64,000 nucleotides of DNA from Pedobacter roseus (lineage in GTDB: Bacteria > Bacteroidota > Bacteroidia > Sphingobacteriales > Sphingobacteriaceae): the NCBI RefSeq assembly GCF_014395225.1, contig NZ_CP060723.1, positions 1,736,001-1,800,000 of the forward strand. The letters are read 5' to 3'. A model generated the notes under the pieces. That model was given only the letters and a program-made list of their open reading frames with translations, did not search any database and was not told the origin of the DNA. The position numbers were made by a program, and so were the translations under genes. Below are positions 41,135 through 50,400 of the stretch, piece by piece; positions within the stretch are counted from its first letter, which is position 1, and each line of letters opens with the position of its first letter.

Positions 41135-43354
41135 ATGGCCTCATCACTTTCAAAAACCGAAATTAGAAGATATAGCCTTTTTTTGTGGAAAATCTTAGTT
41201 TCTTGTATAGCTATTTTTGCAATATTCATTTCACTAGTAGCAGTTGGAGCATTTGGAGCCTTACCCTCTTTCAGAGATATTGAACATCCGAAAAGTAATC
41301 AGTCCTCGGAAATTATCGCTGAAGATGGTCGGCCATTAGGCACCTATTTTGTTCAAAACAGATCGAATGTTACATATAAAGATATCTCTGAAAATGTAAT
41401 TAACGGATTAATTGCCACAGAAGATACCCGTTTTAAAGAACACTCGGGGATAGATTTCAAACGTACTTTTACTATTATCGGTTATAATTTAATCGGAAAG
41501 AAGCAGGGAGCGAGTACAATTACCCAACAATTGGCCAAAAATCTTTTTCCTAGGGAATCGAACCTTAACTTTTTCTCACTGGTGTTAACCAAGTTTAAAG
41601 AGTGGATTGTTGCCGTTAAACTGGAACGTAACTATACCAAGGAAGAAATTATTACCATGTATTTGAATACGGTTGATTTTGGCAACCAGGCTTATGGTAT
41701 TAAATCTGCAGCGAGGGTTTATTTCAATACGACACCCGATAAGCTGACCTTAACACAGGCAGCAACCTTAGTTGGTATGCAGAAAGGGATTACCATGTAT
41801 TCGCCGACCCGCCATCCCGAACGTTCTAGAGACCGTAGAAATACCGTAATGGCTTTAATGGTTAAAGCTGAGTTTTTAACCCAACAAGAATTTGATGAAC
41901 AAAAAGAAAAACCATTAAACCTGCATTTCAATGCCGCAACCGTTAATGATGGTATTGCACCATACTTCCGTTCTGTACTGAAGAATGATATCAGAACCAT
42001 TTTTCAGGAACAATCCATTACCAAACCAGATGGCACCCCTTACGATTTAGACCGCGATGGCTTGAAAATTTATACCACATTGAATTATGATATGCAGGTA
42101 TATGCCGAGGAAGCACAAAAAGAATACATGAAGATTTTACAGGCGCAGTTTATCGCCAGCTGGAAAGGCAGAAATCCGTTTAAGGATAAAACTTTACAGA
42201 TTGAGCAGGGGATTAAAAGGTCTGACCGTTATAAGTCATTAAAATTAAATGGTAAATCTGATGATGAAATTAAGGACGATTTTAATACCAAAACAGAAAT
42301 GAGCATTTTTACCTGGAAAGGTAATATTGATACGGTGATGAAGCCGATTGACTCTGTACGTTATTACAAAATGTTGTTGCGCAATGCCATGATGACCATG
42401 GACCCGACCAATGGACATGTAAAAGCATGGGTTGGTGGTATTAACTACGAACATTTTAAGTACGATCAGGTTAAAATGGGAACCAGGCAGGTGGGCTCAA
42501 CTGCAAAGCCCTTTACCTATGCTGTAGCAATCGAAAACGGCTATTCGCCATGTTATACAGTACCAAATGTTCCGGTAACTATTGAGGGGTATGGTAAACC
42601 CTATATACCAGGTTCGTCTGGGAAGCCTTTACCGGGATCAATTACTTTGCAGAAAGCTTTAGCTTATTCTCAGAACTATATTGCTGCTTATTTAATGAAA
42701 CAGGTAGGGCCTGTGGCTGTGGCAAATCTGGCTACCAAAATGGGGATTCCTGATGTACCAGCGTACCCGTCAATTTGTCTTGGATCATTTGATTCGTCAA
42801 TATATAACATGGTTGGTGCGTATGGTGCATTCGCAAATAAGGGAATTTATATCAAGCCAATCTATTTACTTAGAATTGAGGATAAGAATGGTGTAGTGCT
42901 TTTCTCGCAAAAGGACATTCCGAAACCGGTAATGAGTGAAGAAGTAGCATATGTAATGACCAGAATGTTGAAAGGAGTGGTTACAGGTGGTACAGGATCT
43001 AGATTAAACTATAAGTATAAAGTGAACGCCCCAATCGGAGGAAAGACCGGTACCACTCAAAATAACTCCGATGGATGGTTTATGGCAATTACTCCGCAAT
43101 TAGTAACAGGGATTTGGACCGGCTGTGAAGATCGGGCATTTCACTTTATCAGCACTAGTCAGGGCGAAGGCGCAAATACAGCTTTACCTATATTTGCTGG
43201 CTTTATTAAGCGTGTTTACGCTAATCCTTCGTTAAAAATTAGCCATGCAGATTTTGAAGCTCCTAAATCGGGAGTTACAATTACGTATGATTGTGATCAA
43301 TATCAAAAACAGGAAGATGTAACAACAGAGTTAGATGAAAAGTTAGGTTTTTAA
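41135..43354 (+). CDS. Penicillin-binding protein 1A (bifunctional class A PBP)
   Basis: 739 residues from the ATG at 41135 (MASSLSKTEIRRYS). A frame opens 37 codons earlier but that part is not family-like. An N-terminal membrane anchor lies at residues ~15-45. The GT51 glycosyltransferase has ATEDTRFKEHSGIDFKRTF and GASTITQQLAKNLFPRE. The transpeptidase has VGSTAKPFTYA (SxxK, Ser near residue 455), YSQNYIAAY (SxN) and KTGTTQNNSDGWF (KTG). It polymerises and cross-links peptidoglycan on the outer face of the inner membrane. All catalytic motifs are intact. It lies between an integrase and an NRPS operon, flanked by gene-poor DNA, so it may be a second, island-borne copy; a role in self-protection is only a possibility. 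Confidence 0.93.
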   Translation: MASSLSKTEIRRYSLFLWKILVSCIAIFAIFISLVAVGAFGALPSFRDIEHPKSNQSSEIIAEDGRPLGTYFVQNRSNVTYKDISENVINGLIATEDTRFKEHSGIDFKRTFTIIGYNLIGKKQGASTITQQLAKNLFPRESNLNFFSLVLTKFKEWIVAVKLERNYTKEEIITMYLNTVDFGNQAYGIKSAARVYFNTTPDKLTLTQAATLVGMQKGITMYSPTRHPERSRDRRNTVMALMVKAEFLTQQEFDEQKEKPLNLHFNAATVNDGIAPYFRSVLKNDIRTIFQEQSITKPDGTPYDLDRDGLKIYTTLNYDMQVYAEEAQKEYMKILQAQFIASWKGRNPFKDKTLQIEQGIKRSDRYKSLKLNGKSDDEIKDDFNTKTEMSIFTWKGNIDTVMKPIDSVRYYKMLLRNAMMTMDPTNGHVKAWVGGINYEHFKYDQVKMGTRQVGSTAKPFTYAVAIENGYSPCYTVPNVPVTIEGYGKPYIPGSSGKPLPGSITLQKALAYSQNYIAAYLMKQVGPVAVANLATKMGIPDVPAYPSICLGSFDSSIYNMVGAYGAFANKGIYIKPIYLLRIEDKNGVVLFSQKDIPKPVMSEEVAYVMTRMLKGVVTGGTGSRLNYKYKVNAPIGGKTGTTQNNSDGWFMAITPQLVTGIWTGCEDRAFHFISTSQGEGANTALPIFAGFIKRVYANPSLKISHADFEAPKSGVTITYDCDQYQKQEDVTTELDEKLGF

Positions 43355-44708
43355 ATTGGTATGAATTAATACAAAGTTAACTCATTTCAATATATAATAT
43401 TTTTTTCAAATGCTTCAGAGTTTTTGATGTCTATTATTATTGTATCAATCTGCCATATTTGCTTTTTCCTTAATATGCCTTAGATTGCTTTTTATCTTCT
43501 TTTTCCTATTACTCCTAATAGCTTTTAGGACATAAATAAATTCTCGGGCATATCCCTGTGCTGTTATATTTATAAGTATTCCCACTTGGCTTAAAATATC
43601 TCAAAATCTTTCTCGTTACAAAGAAAATCAATAGAAAGTATGCCAAAAGTGAATACCATACTCTTATCGGTAAAGTTCATTATTGCCTAAAAATCCATAA
43701 AATTTTTGAACTATTCATTGGTTAAGTCTATTTGTTATTGGGAAACCGGTGATCATATTTTTTGAAGCGGGGAGGACCAACAAGTTCAGGAGGAACCGCA
43801 TCTTGGCCTTTCGACGTAAAAGCTTGTAACACTTGACTTAGCTGTAAATCTTATAACTGCATAAGCATTCCCCTTGCTAAATATTATTAGATTTATAGAA
43901 GAAGGATTAAAATCATCATCAGATTTTTCTAATGTTGTCAATGGCTTGTAATGATTAAGATGTTTTACGCATTAGTCGTCTGCAGTTCTGTATATTTTAA
44001 GATATTCTATTCAATTATATTTGCATACATCCTGAAAAATAGCCACATTCCTGTCCCTCGTAAACTGATATTGTCGTTAATAATTGTATAGATATTCAAA
44101 TCGTCTAGATCATATTATAGGTTGATTAGCCTTATTATTCCAAACTTTAAAGAACATTATTTTCATGAGGTTTATATCCGACATAGAATGTGACAATTTA
44201 ATTTTGACAAGGACTGTAATACCTGAGTCAAGACAATTTACTTTCTGGATCTCAAGCTCCTATTAATTGACAAGATTATTTTTTACCTGTGTTATGGTAA
44301 TTGATCTGGCGTTGCAGTTTTTATGAAAAAAATCTAGTAAGAAAGAATTCAGGATAAATACCTGGAATTAAACTTTTTCAATCAAAATTTTTCAAATTAT
44401 TAAGCTGCATCCTCTGATCTCGCTTTTCGAGAATTTCTGTCATATTACTACTAAGACTATTTAAGGAATTATTAGTAATAAAGTTCTCCACATAAACGTT
44501 ATATTAATTTAATAAGTCTAAGTAGATTTAATAAGCCTAAGTAGATGTTTATCTATTTTTTTTCAAAGCTATATTAATAATGTTTTAATGTAAATGCTGT
44601 CTGAACGACGTATGGCTATGTATTATTTGTTGTGATTTTCTTATGTTATTGATGAGACTAACCAATATGAAATTATAGAAAGTATTCTGTAATTTTTTTA
44701 TTGTTTAC
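43355..44708. other. AT-rich gene-poor segment before the NRPS operon
   Basis: About 1.35 kb with no intact gene on either strand. One decayed minus-strand frame is noted separately (43728-43868). The remainder is strongly AT-rich with no repeat family shared with the chromosomal gaps left of the tRNAs, which supports a different origin. Confidence 0.55.
43728..43868 (-). pseudogene. Possible small gene broken by an in-frame TAA
   Basis: After AAGGGGA, an ATG at 43868 reads MLMQL, then TAA, then about 40 in-frame codons with protein-like composition (DLQLSQVLQAFTSKGQDAVP, then PELVGPPRFKKYDHRFPNNK) ending at TAG. Family not recognised. The good ribosome-binding site and single nonsense codon suggest recent decay, but chance cannot be excluded for such a short frame. 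Confidence 0.3.
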
Positions 44709-44740
44709 TTTGTTATTGCGGGTTTGAAATTTTATATTTG
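44709..44740 (+). promoter_or_regulatory. Strong promoter of the NRPS operon
   Basis: TTTG (44709-44712) and TATATTTG (44733-44740), separated by 20 bp, match the Bacteroidota -33/-7 consensus. They lie 127 bp upstream of the antiterminator ATG, leaving a leader of about 115-120 nt. Confidence 0.65.
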
Positions 44741-44866
44741 GTAAACAAGATCGAATTATAACGCACTCAATTCTAAGCTTCTGTTACCGGTTGTAGCGAT
44801 AGCTATACATTTTGTAGTCATTATAATGATACCTTCCAGTTTTCACTTGCTGTTAATATTTTTCCT

Positions 44867-45367
44867 ATGCACATGCTTCCAAAATGGCATTTGGTCTTTA
44901 CAAGATCAAAGTACGAAAAGAAAGTTACTACTAGATTAGATTCTAACGAGATTCCACATTTCTTGCCTCTTAAACGTGAAATTCGGAAATGGCATGATAG
45001 AAAAAAAGTAGTTAAGTTGCCATTATTTCCTGGATATATTTTTGTCAATATCCGCAATCAGGCTGATTACTTTAAGACTCTTGAACTAGAAGGGGTTTTA
45101 GGTTTTGTAAAAATCGGGAGAGAATTAGCTACAGTTCCAGAAATTGTTATCAATAACCTAATATTATTAGAAAATGAACAATCTGGACTGGAAGTTTCAG
45201 AGGATTTTTTCTTGCCAGGACAAAACGTAATCATAACGGATGGTCCATTCACGGGGTTGAACTGTGAAATTGTTAGCAAGACAAACGAATCGAAGTTATT
45301 AGTGCGTATTGATATTTTGAAGCGGAGCATTATTTTAAATATAAGTCCCGAATTTTTAATGAATTAG
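44867..45367 (+). CDS. NusG-family specialised antiterminator (UpxY/LoaP-like)
   Basis: 166 residues. The NGN domain spans about residues 1-105 (PKWHLVFTRSKYEKKVTTRL, EIPHFLPLKREIRKWHDRKK, VKLPLFPGYIFVNI, EGVLGFVKIGRELATVP). A KOW domain is at about 115-160 (FFLPGQNVIITDGPFTGLNCE). It is a NusG paralogue rather than housekeeping NusG: it is short, stands alone, and heads an operon with a strong promoter. UpxY proteins in Bacteroides and LoaP in Firmicutes keep RNA polymerase going through long polysaccharide or antibiotic operons. Here it would serve the following >18-kb acyl ligase/NRPS operon, an inference from position. A second ATG at codon 3 is also possible. Confidence 0.88.
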   Translation: MHMLPKWHLVFTRSKYEKKVTTRLDSNEIPHFLPLKREIRKWHDRKKVVKLPLFPGYIFVNIRNQADYFKTLELEGVLGFVKIGRELATVPEIVINNLILLENEQSGLEVSEDFFLPGQNVIITDGPFTGLNCEIVSKTNESKLLVRIDILKRSIILNISPEFLMN

Positions 45368-45446
45368 GTTACAATTAAATAGATTTTGGTGTAAAGTATC
45401 AATATCTCAAATACAGTAACTCTATTTTATCTAAACACAAATACAG

Positions 45447-45489
45447 TGGTTGATGATAATCGGAAACATACTAGTGTGACTTTCAACCA
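45447..45489 (+). other. Leader inverted repeat before the acyl-ligase gene
   Basis: TGGTTGA and TCAACCA form a perfect 7-bp stem over a 29-nt loop, ending 9 nt before the FAAL ATG. It lies in the 131-nt gap between the antiterminator and its presumed target genes. It could be an RNA element contacted by the antiterminator or could mask the start codon region; neither is shown. Confidence 0.35.
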
Positions 45490-45498
45490 ACTTTACTT

Positions 45499-47477
45499 AT
45501 GATTATCGATTATCTCAGGAACCATGTTGAACAGATGCCAGAAAAAGATGCGTTTATCTTTTTAGATGAATTCAACATAGAAATAGAGAGAATTTCTTAT
45601 GAAAATCTATATTCGTCGGTTAAGTCACTTGCATTTTTACTCCAAAAATATAACATTACCGATGCAAAAGCATTATTGATTTATGAGGACGCCAGAGATT
45701 TTATTATATGTTTTCTTGCATGCCAATATTTGGGTATCACGGCTGTACCTTTAAATTATTCGAGAAAGTCGGCTCATTTGAAAGCAATATTGAAAGATTC
45801 AAATACTGATACGATCTTTACAACAGAGGGAACAAAACTGAAACTTGAGAATATCTTTTCCGATCAGTTTGCATTCAATCGAAATATTATTATTTCTACT
45901 GACTCTTTGGAGGATAACATAGTTATTTCCGATATACCTTGTGCTTTAATTAACGACATTGCTTTAATACAGTATACTTCGGGATCCACTTCGATACCTA
46001 AAGGTGTAATCATTACACATGATGCTTTAATTCAAAATCAAATTTCCATAGCTGATACATTCGGCTGCAATCGCGAGTCCATAATATTTTCATGGCTGCC
46101 ATTCTATCATGACATGGGCTTGATAGGTAATATATTACATGCAATATTTATTGGTTGTACCTGCGTTGCAATCGCTCCATCAAGTTTTATCAGAAAGCCC
46201 AGTAACTGGCTAAAGGCTATATCTAAATATAGAGCTACCCACTCAGGCGCGCCTAATTTTGCATACGATTTATGTGTTGACTATATAACTAAAGAGGAAA
46301 AGGCCGATCTAAACCTAGAAAGCTGGAAGGTAGCATATAATGGAGCAGAGGATGTTCGTAGCGAGACTTTAGAAAGATTTGTGAGATATTTTTCGCGTTG
46401 TGGATTTAGTAAAAGTGCTTTCACACCATGTTATGGTTTGGCGGAAAATACCTTGTTGGTCAGTGGGAAAAAAAAATCTAAATATCCAAGTATTATTACT
46501 GCTTCTAGATCTTCAGCTGGAAGTTATACAATTAAGCAAAAAGGCCTTACTAGAAAATATGTTAGCTCTGGACTAGTTGTTAGTGGGGTACATGTTAGGT
46601 TAATATCTGGGGGGGGGATTTTGTTATAGGGGATTTACAAGAGGGTGAGATATGTATCGCAGGTAAAAGCCTTACTGTTGGGTACTGGAATAACCATGAA
46701 AAAGACTGCTTCATTGAAGTCGATGATAAGAGATACCTTAAGACGGGTGACCTTGGTTTTTTTTACAGATCACATTTATTTATTACTGGTAGATCGAAGG
46801 ATATAATTATTATAAATGGCAGGAATTTATATCCCTATGATTTAGAGAATGCTGTGTGTGCAGGTCAAAGTGAAATTAAGAGGAATGGAGTTGGTGCCTT
46901 TTCTGTGGATTTGGGTGGTAAGAAATTGATAATCGTCATTGAGTTGAGCCGTTTGTTAATTAAAAGTTTGTCTTTAAATTCAGTGATACGGGATATTAAT
47001 AAAGAACTGCTGGAGCAATTCGATATTGCACCCTATGATATTTTAATTACTCCTACTAGGAGCATTCCCAGGACCTCAAGCGGCAAAATTATGAGGCATT
47101 CTTGCAGCGACATGTATCTAGCAGGTACTTTTAAGATCGCCAGATCAAAGCTAGGTATGTTTAGGGAGGAGTCTTTATTTGTCTTGAATTCCGAAAGGTT
47201 AAAGCTGAGCAATCAAGAATCTATCAAAAGTTATCTAGTATCCAGTTTATTTTCCGGTGAAGTCAGTAATATTCAAGATAATCTCAGTCTTTTACATCTT
47301 GGTATGGATTCATTGAAATCCCTTGAATTTGTTAATCGGATAAATAACGATTTGCAAATAAATTTACAAGTTAACAGTCTTTTACTAAATAGTACTATAG
47401 GTGATGTAATCAATTTAATTGAAACGCTACTTTGGCTAAAACAGCAGAATGATGCAGATAAGGAAATAATTCTATGA
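45499..47477 (+). pseudogene. Fatty acyl-AMP ligase with carrier domain, frameshifted at a G9 tract
   Basis: Frame 1 (45499-46629) gives 376 residues, then stops. The rest continues in another frame from about 46617 to the TGA at 47477, reading DFVIGDLQEGEICIAGKSL, KTGDLGFFYR and TGRSKDIIIINGRNLYPYD. The two halves together make one ~659-residue protein: FAAL (QYTSGSTSIPKG, SWLPFYHDMGLIG, SGAPNFAYDLC, YNGAEDV, YGLAENTL) at ~1-580 and an acyl carrier domain (HLGMDSLKSLEF) near the end. FAALs activate a fatty acid as acyl-AMP and load it on the carrier to start lipopeptide synthesis. The break is at nine G (46609-46617); ten or seven would restore the frame. The product is probably made by phase variation or slippage, or the break is a sequencing error. 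The TGA overlaps the NRPS1 ATG (ATGA). Confidence 0.85.
46609..46617 (+). repeat. G9 homopolymer at the FAAL frameshift
   Basis: Nine consecutive G inside an AT-rich gene, exactly where the reading frame breaks. One G more gives GGG GGG GGG GAT and restores the family sequence; two fewer does so as well. This is the classic layout of a phase-variable contingency tract. Confidence 0.9.
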
Positions 47478-50400
47478 GTCCTTTAGAAATAGTAAACAAG
47501 CTTCGTGAGAATAAGGTAATCGCTAAAATAGATGGCGAAAACATAAGGCTTATCGGTGAAATTGAAAACATATCCGACGATTTAATGCAGTTGATAAAAT
47601 CAACTAAGAAGGAATTACTAGAACTTTTGAGGCAATCCGTGGGGAAGCCGAAGGAATCTGTAATAAAAAAGGTTTTGAAAAAACAAAGTTATCCATTATC
47701 AAACGCACAAAAGAGAATATGGATATTAAGCCAATTTGAAGGTGGTGAAGCTGTCTATAATATTGTCTCAGCATTGCATCTAAATGGAATTGTCGAGGAG
47801 AAAGCACTAAGTGATTCATTCCAGATGGTGATAAATAGGCATGAAAGTCTTCGGACTATTTTTAAAGATGTTGATGGAACAGTGGACCAAGTCATTTTAC
47901 AGGATCTTCATTTTTACATGGAATCCGATGACTACAGTAAAGTAAAAGACATTCCTTCAAGTTTATTGGTGGAGATTGAAAAGGCAAACTATTATGTTTT
48001 TGATCTTGAAAATGGGCCATTAATTAAGGTAAAATTAATAAAAATTGACATAAACAAATATTCCCTTATTTTATGTCTCCATCATATAATAAGTGATGGA
48101 TGGTCAATCGGAGTACTTATGAAAGAGGTAATGTACCTCTATGAATGCATCGTACAGAAAAAGTCTACAAAATTACCACCGCTAAGAATTAACTATAAAG
48201 ATTACGTATCCTGGAAAATCCAAGGTAGTAATACTGAAAATGATCAACTTTCATCGATATTTTGGAAAAATGTTCTCAATGACACCACTCCTCCACTAAA
48301 TCTACCAATTGATTACCTACGCCCACCAGTAAGGTCATTTAACGGAATGTACAACCGTTTTCATATTGAAGCCTCTTTGTTTAAAGAAGTAAGCCAGTTC
48401 TGCTCTGAAAATAACTGCACATTATTTAATTTTTTTCATACATGTCTTGCAATACTTTTAAATAAACTTACGGATCAGAAAGAAATTGTTGTCGGAACTG
48501 TTGTGTCAGGTAGAAGTCAGTTAGAGCTAGAGAATCAAATTGGCTTATATGTAAATACATTGCCTTTAAAAGCCAAGATTGATTATGGCAAGTCATTTAT
48601 TCATTTGCTGATTGAGCTGAGAAATGATGTCTTCAAGATGTTTGAGTACCAAAACTACCCTTTTGATAAAATCGTTGATGATTTGGATTCTATCCGGAAT
48701 CCCTCAAGAAACCCATTGTTCGACGTAATGATTGTATTTCAAAATACTGCAATTGCAGATGGAAGTATCGATCTAAAGAATCAATATGGATTTGAATTAT
48801 CAACTTTAGACAATTATCTTTTGGATAAGCCGACGACTAAATACATTAAAAGGCCTTCAAAATTTGATTTGACTTTCCATTTCGAACTAGATCCAGATGG
48901 GGATTTTATTTTAGAGATCGAGTTCTCGACAGATATATTTATGCCGGAATCAATTAAACGGTTTTATAGATATTTTAGAAATATCTTCCGTCAGGTTTTA
49001 GATTTTCCTGATATTGCAATCGGTTCTATAGGTTTGTTGAGTAGTGTCGACCGCCATGTCATTTTAGAAGAATTCAACCGGCCGATATGCGATTCGGGAG
49101 GCAGGGGCCTTTCGGATCTTCTCAGCAGTTCATTTTCAGGGCGATTAGACCGGAAGGCTGTCATTTATGGCAATTCTTGCTGGAGTTATAAGGAACTGCG
49201 GGTTAATAGTTCAGCTATTTCCTCTAATCTATCCCGGCTTGGGACGGCTTCAGGTTCTTTTGTAGGATTGTTAATGGGACGTTCCCCGTGGACTATAGCC
49301 TGTATACTTGGCGTTCTGAATATTGGAAAGGGGTATGTCCCGATTGATATAAACTATCCCAGTTCACGGATAGACTATATAATTAATGATGCTGCGTTTG
49401 ATCTACTTATTGTTGACGGGGCCGGTTCCGCCGTTGTTCCGAGTTCTTATAAAGGGCGGGTATTACACCTCGATGATCTTGACTTATCCGAAATCCCTGA
49501 TTCTTGGGATAGCTGGCTTCCAGAAGGCACAGGTACTGATGATTCTGCATATCTTATTTATACATCTGGGACGACGGGAAGTCCTAAGGGTGTAGATGTT
49601 AGCCGTGGAAATCTGGCGGCATTTTTAGAGTGGTCAGCCAAAGAGTTTTCAGATACTCCTTTCGAGGTAATGTACGCTACAACCTCTTATAGTTTTGATC
49701 TTTCCGTTTTTGAGTTTTTATTTCCATTGGTAGAAGGTAAGTCCATAAGGCTGTTGGATAGTGCTTTGTATATATCTGATTTTTTAGGCATAGATCAGAA
49801 GATAATGATAAATACAGTTCCTTCGGTGGTAAAGACACTCCTGGAAGAGGGGATAGAGTGGAATAATGTCGTTGCGCTCAATATGGCGGGGGAGCAGATT
49901 TCCAAGAAATTGATATCCGAGATCGACACTTCAGAAATTGAGGTTCGAAACTTATATGGTCCTTCCGAAGATACAGTGTATAGTACTATGTACAGATTTC
50001 ATAAAAGAGACCTTGATACGGTACCTATCGGTAAGGCAATAGACAATACCCATATCTATATACTTGACAGCTGTCATAACCTGTTGCCTGTTGGAGTAGA
50101 AGGTGAGATTTATCTCAGCGGTCACTGTATTACCAAAGGTTATCATGGCCGGGCAGATCTGACTGAGAAATATTTTTTTGAAAATCCTTTTGTGCCGGGC
50201 CTAAGGATGTATAAGACAGGAGACAGGGGGCGTTGGCTAGAGGATGGCAATGTGGAATTTCTGGGACGGAATGATGATCAGGTTAAAATCAGGGGATACC
50301 GTATTGAACTTTCTGAGATCCAGTATGGGGTTGAAAGTTTTCCTGGAGTGAAACGGGCTGTTGCTGTTGTACAGGATGTGAAAGAAGATAGGGAGATAGT

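Noticed and set aside
46609..46640. Programmed -1 ribosomal frameshift in the FAAL gene
   Set aside because: A poly-G run is not a typical ribosomal slip site and no downstream stem or pseudoknot was evident; phase variation, polymerase slippage or sequencing error fit better.
49386..49595. 69-codon plus-strand frame, repeated at 52506-52715
   Set aside because: It is an out-of-frame shadow inside the duplicated adenylation domain; duplication merely copies it.
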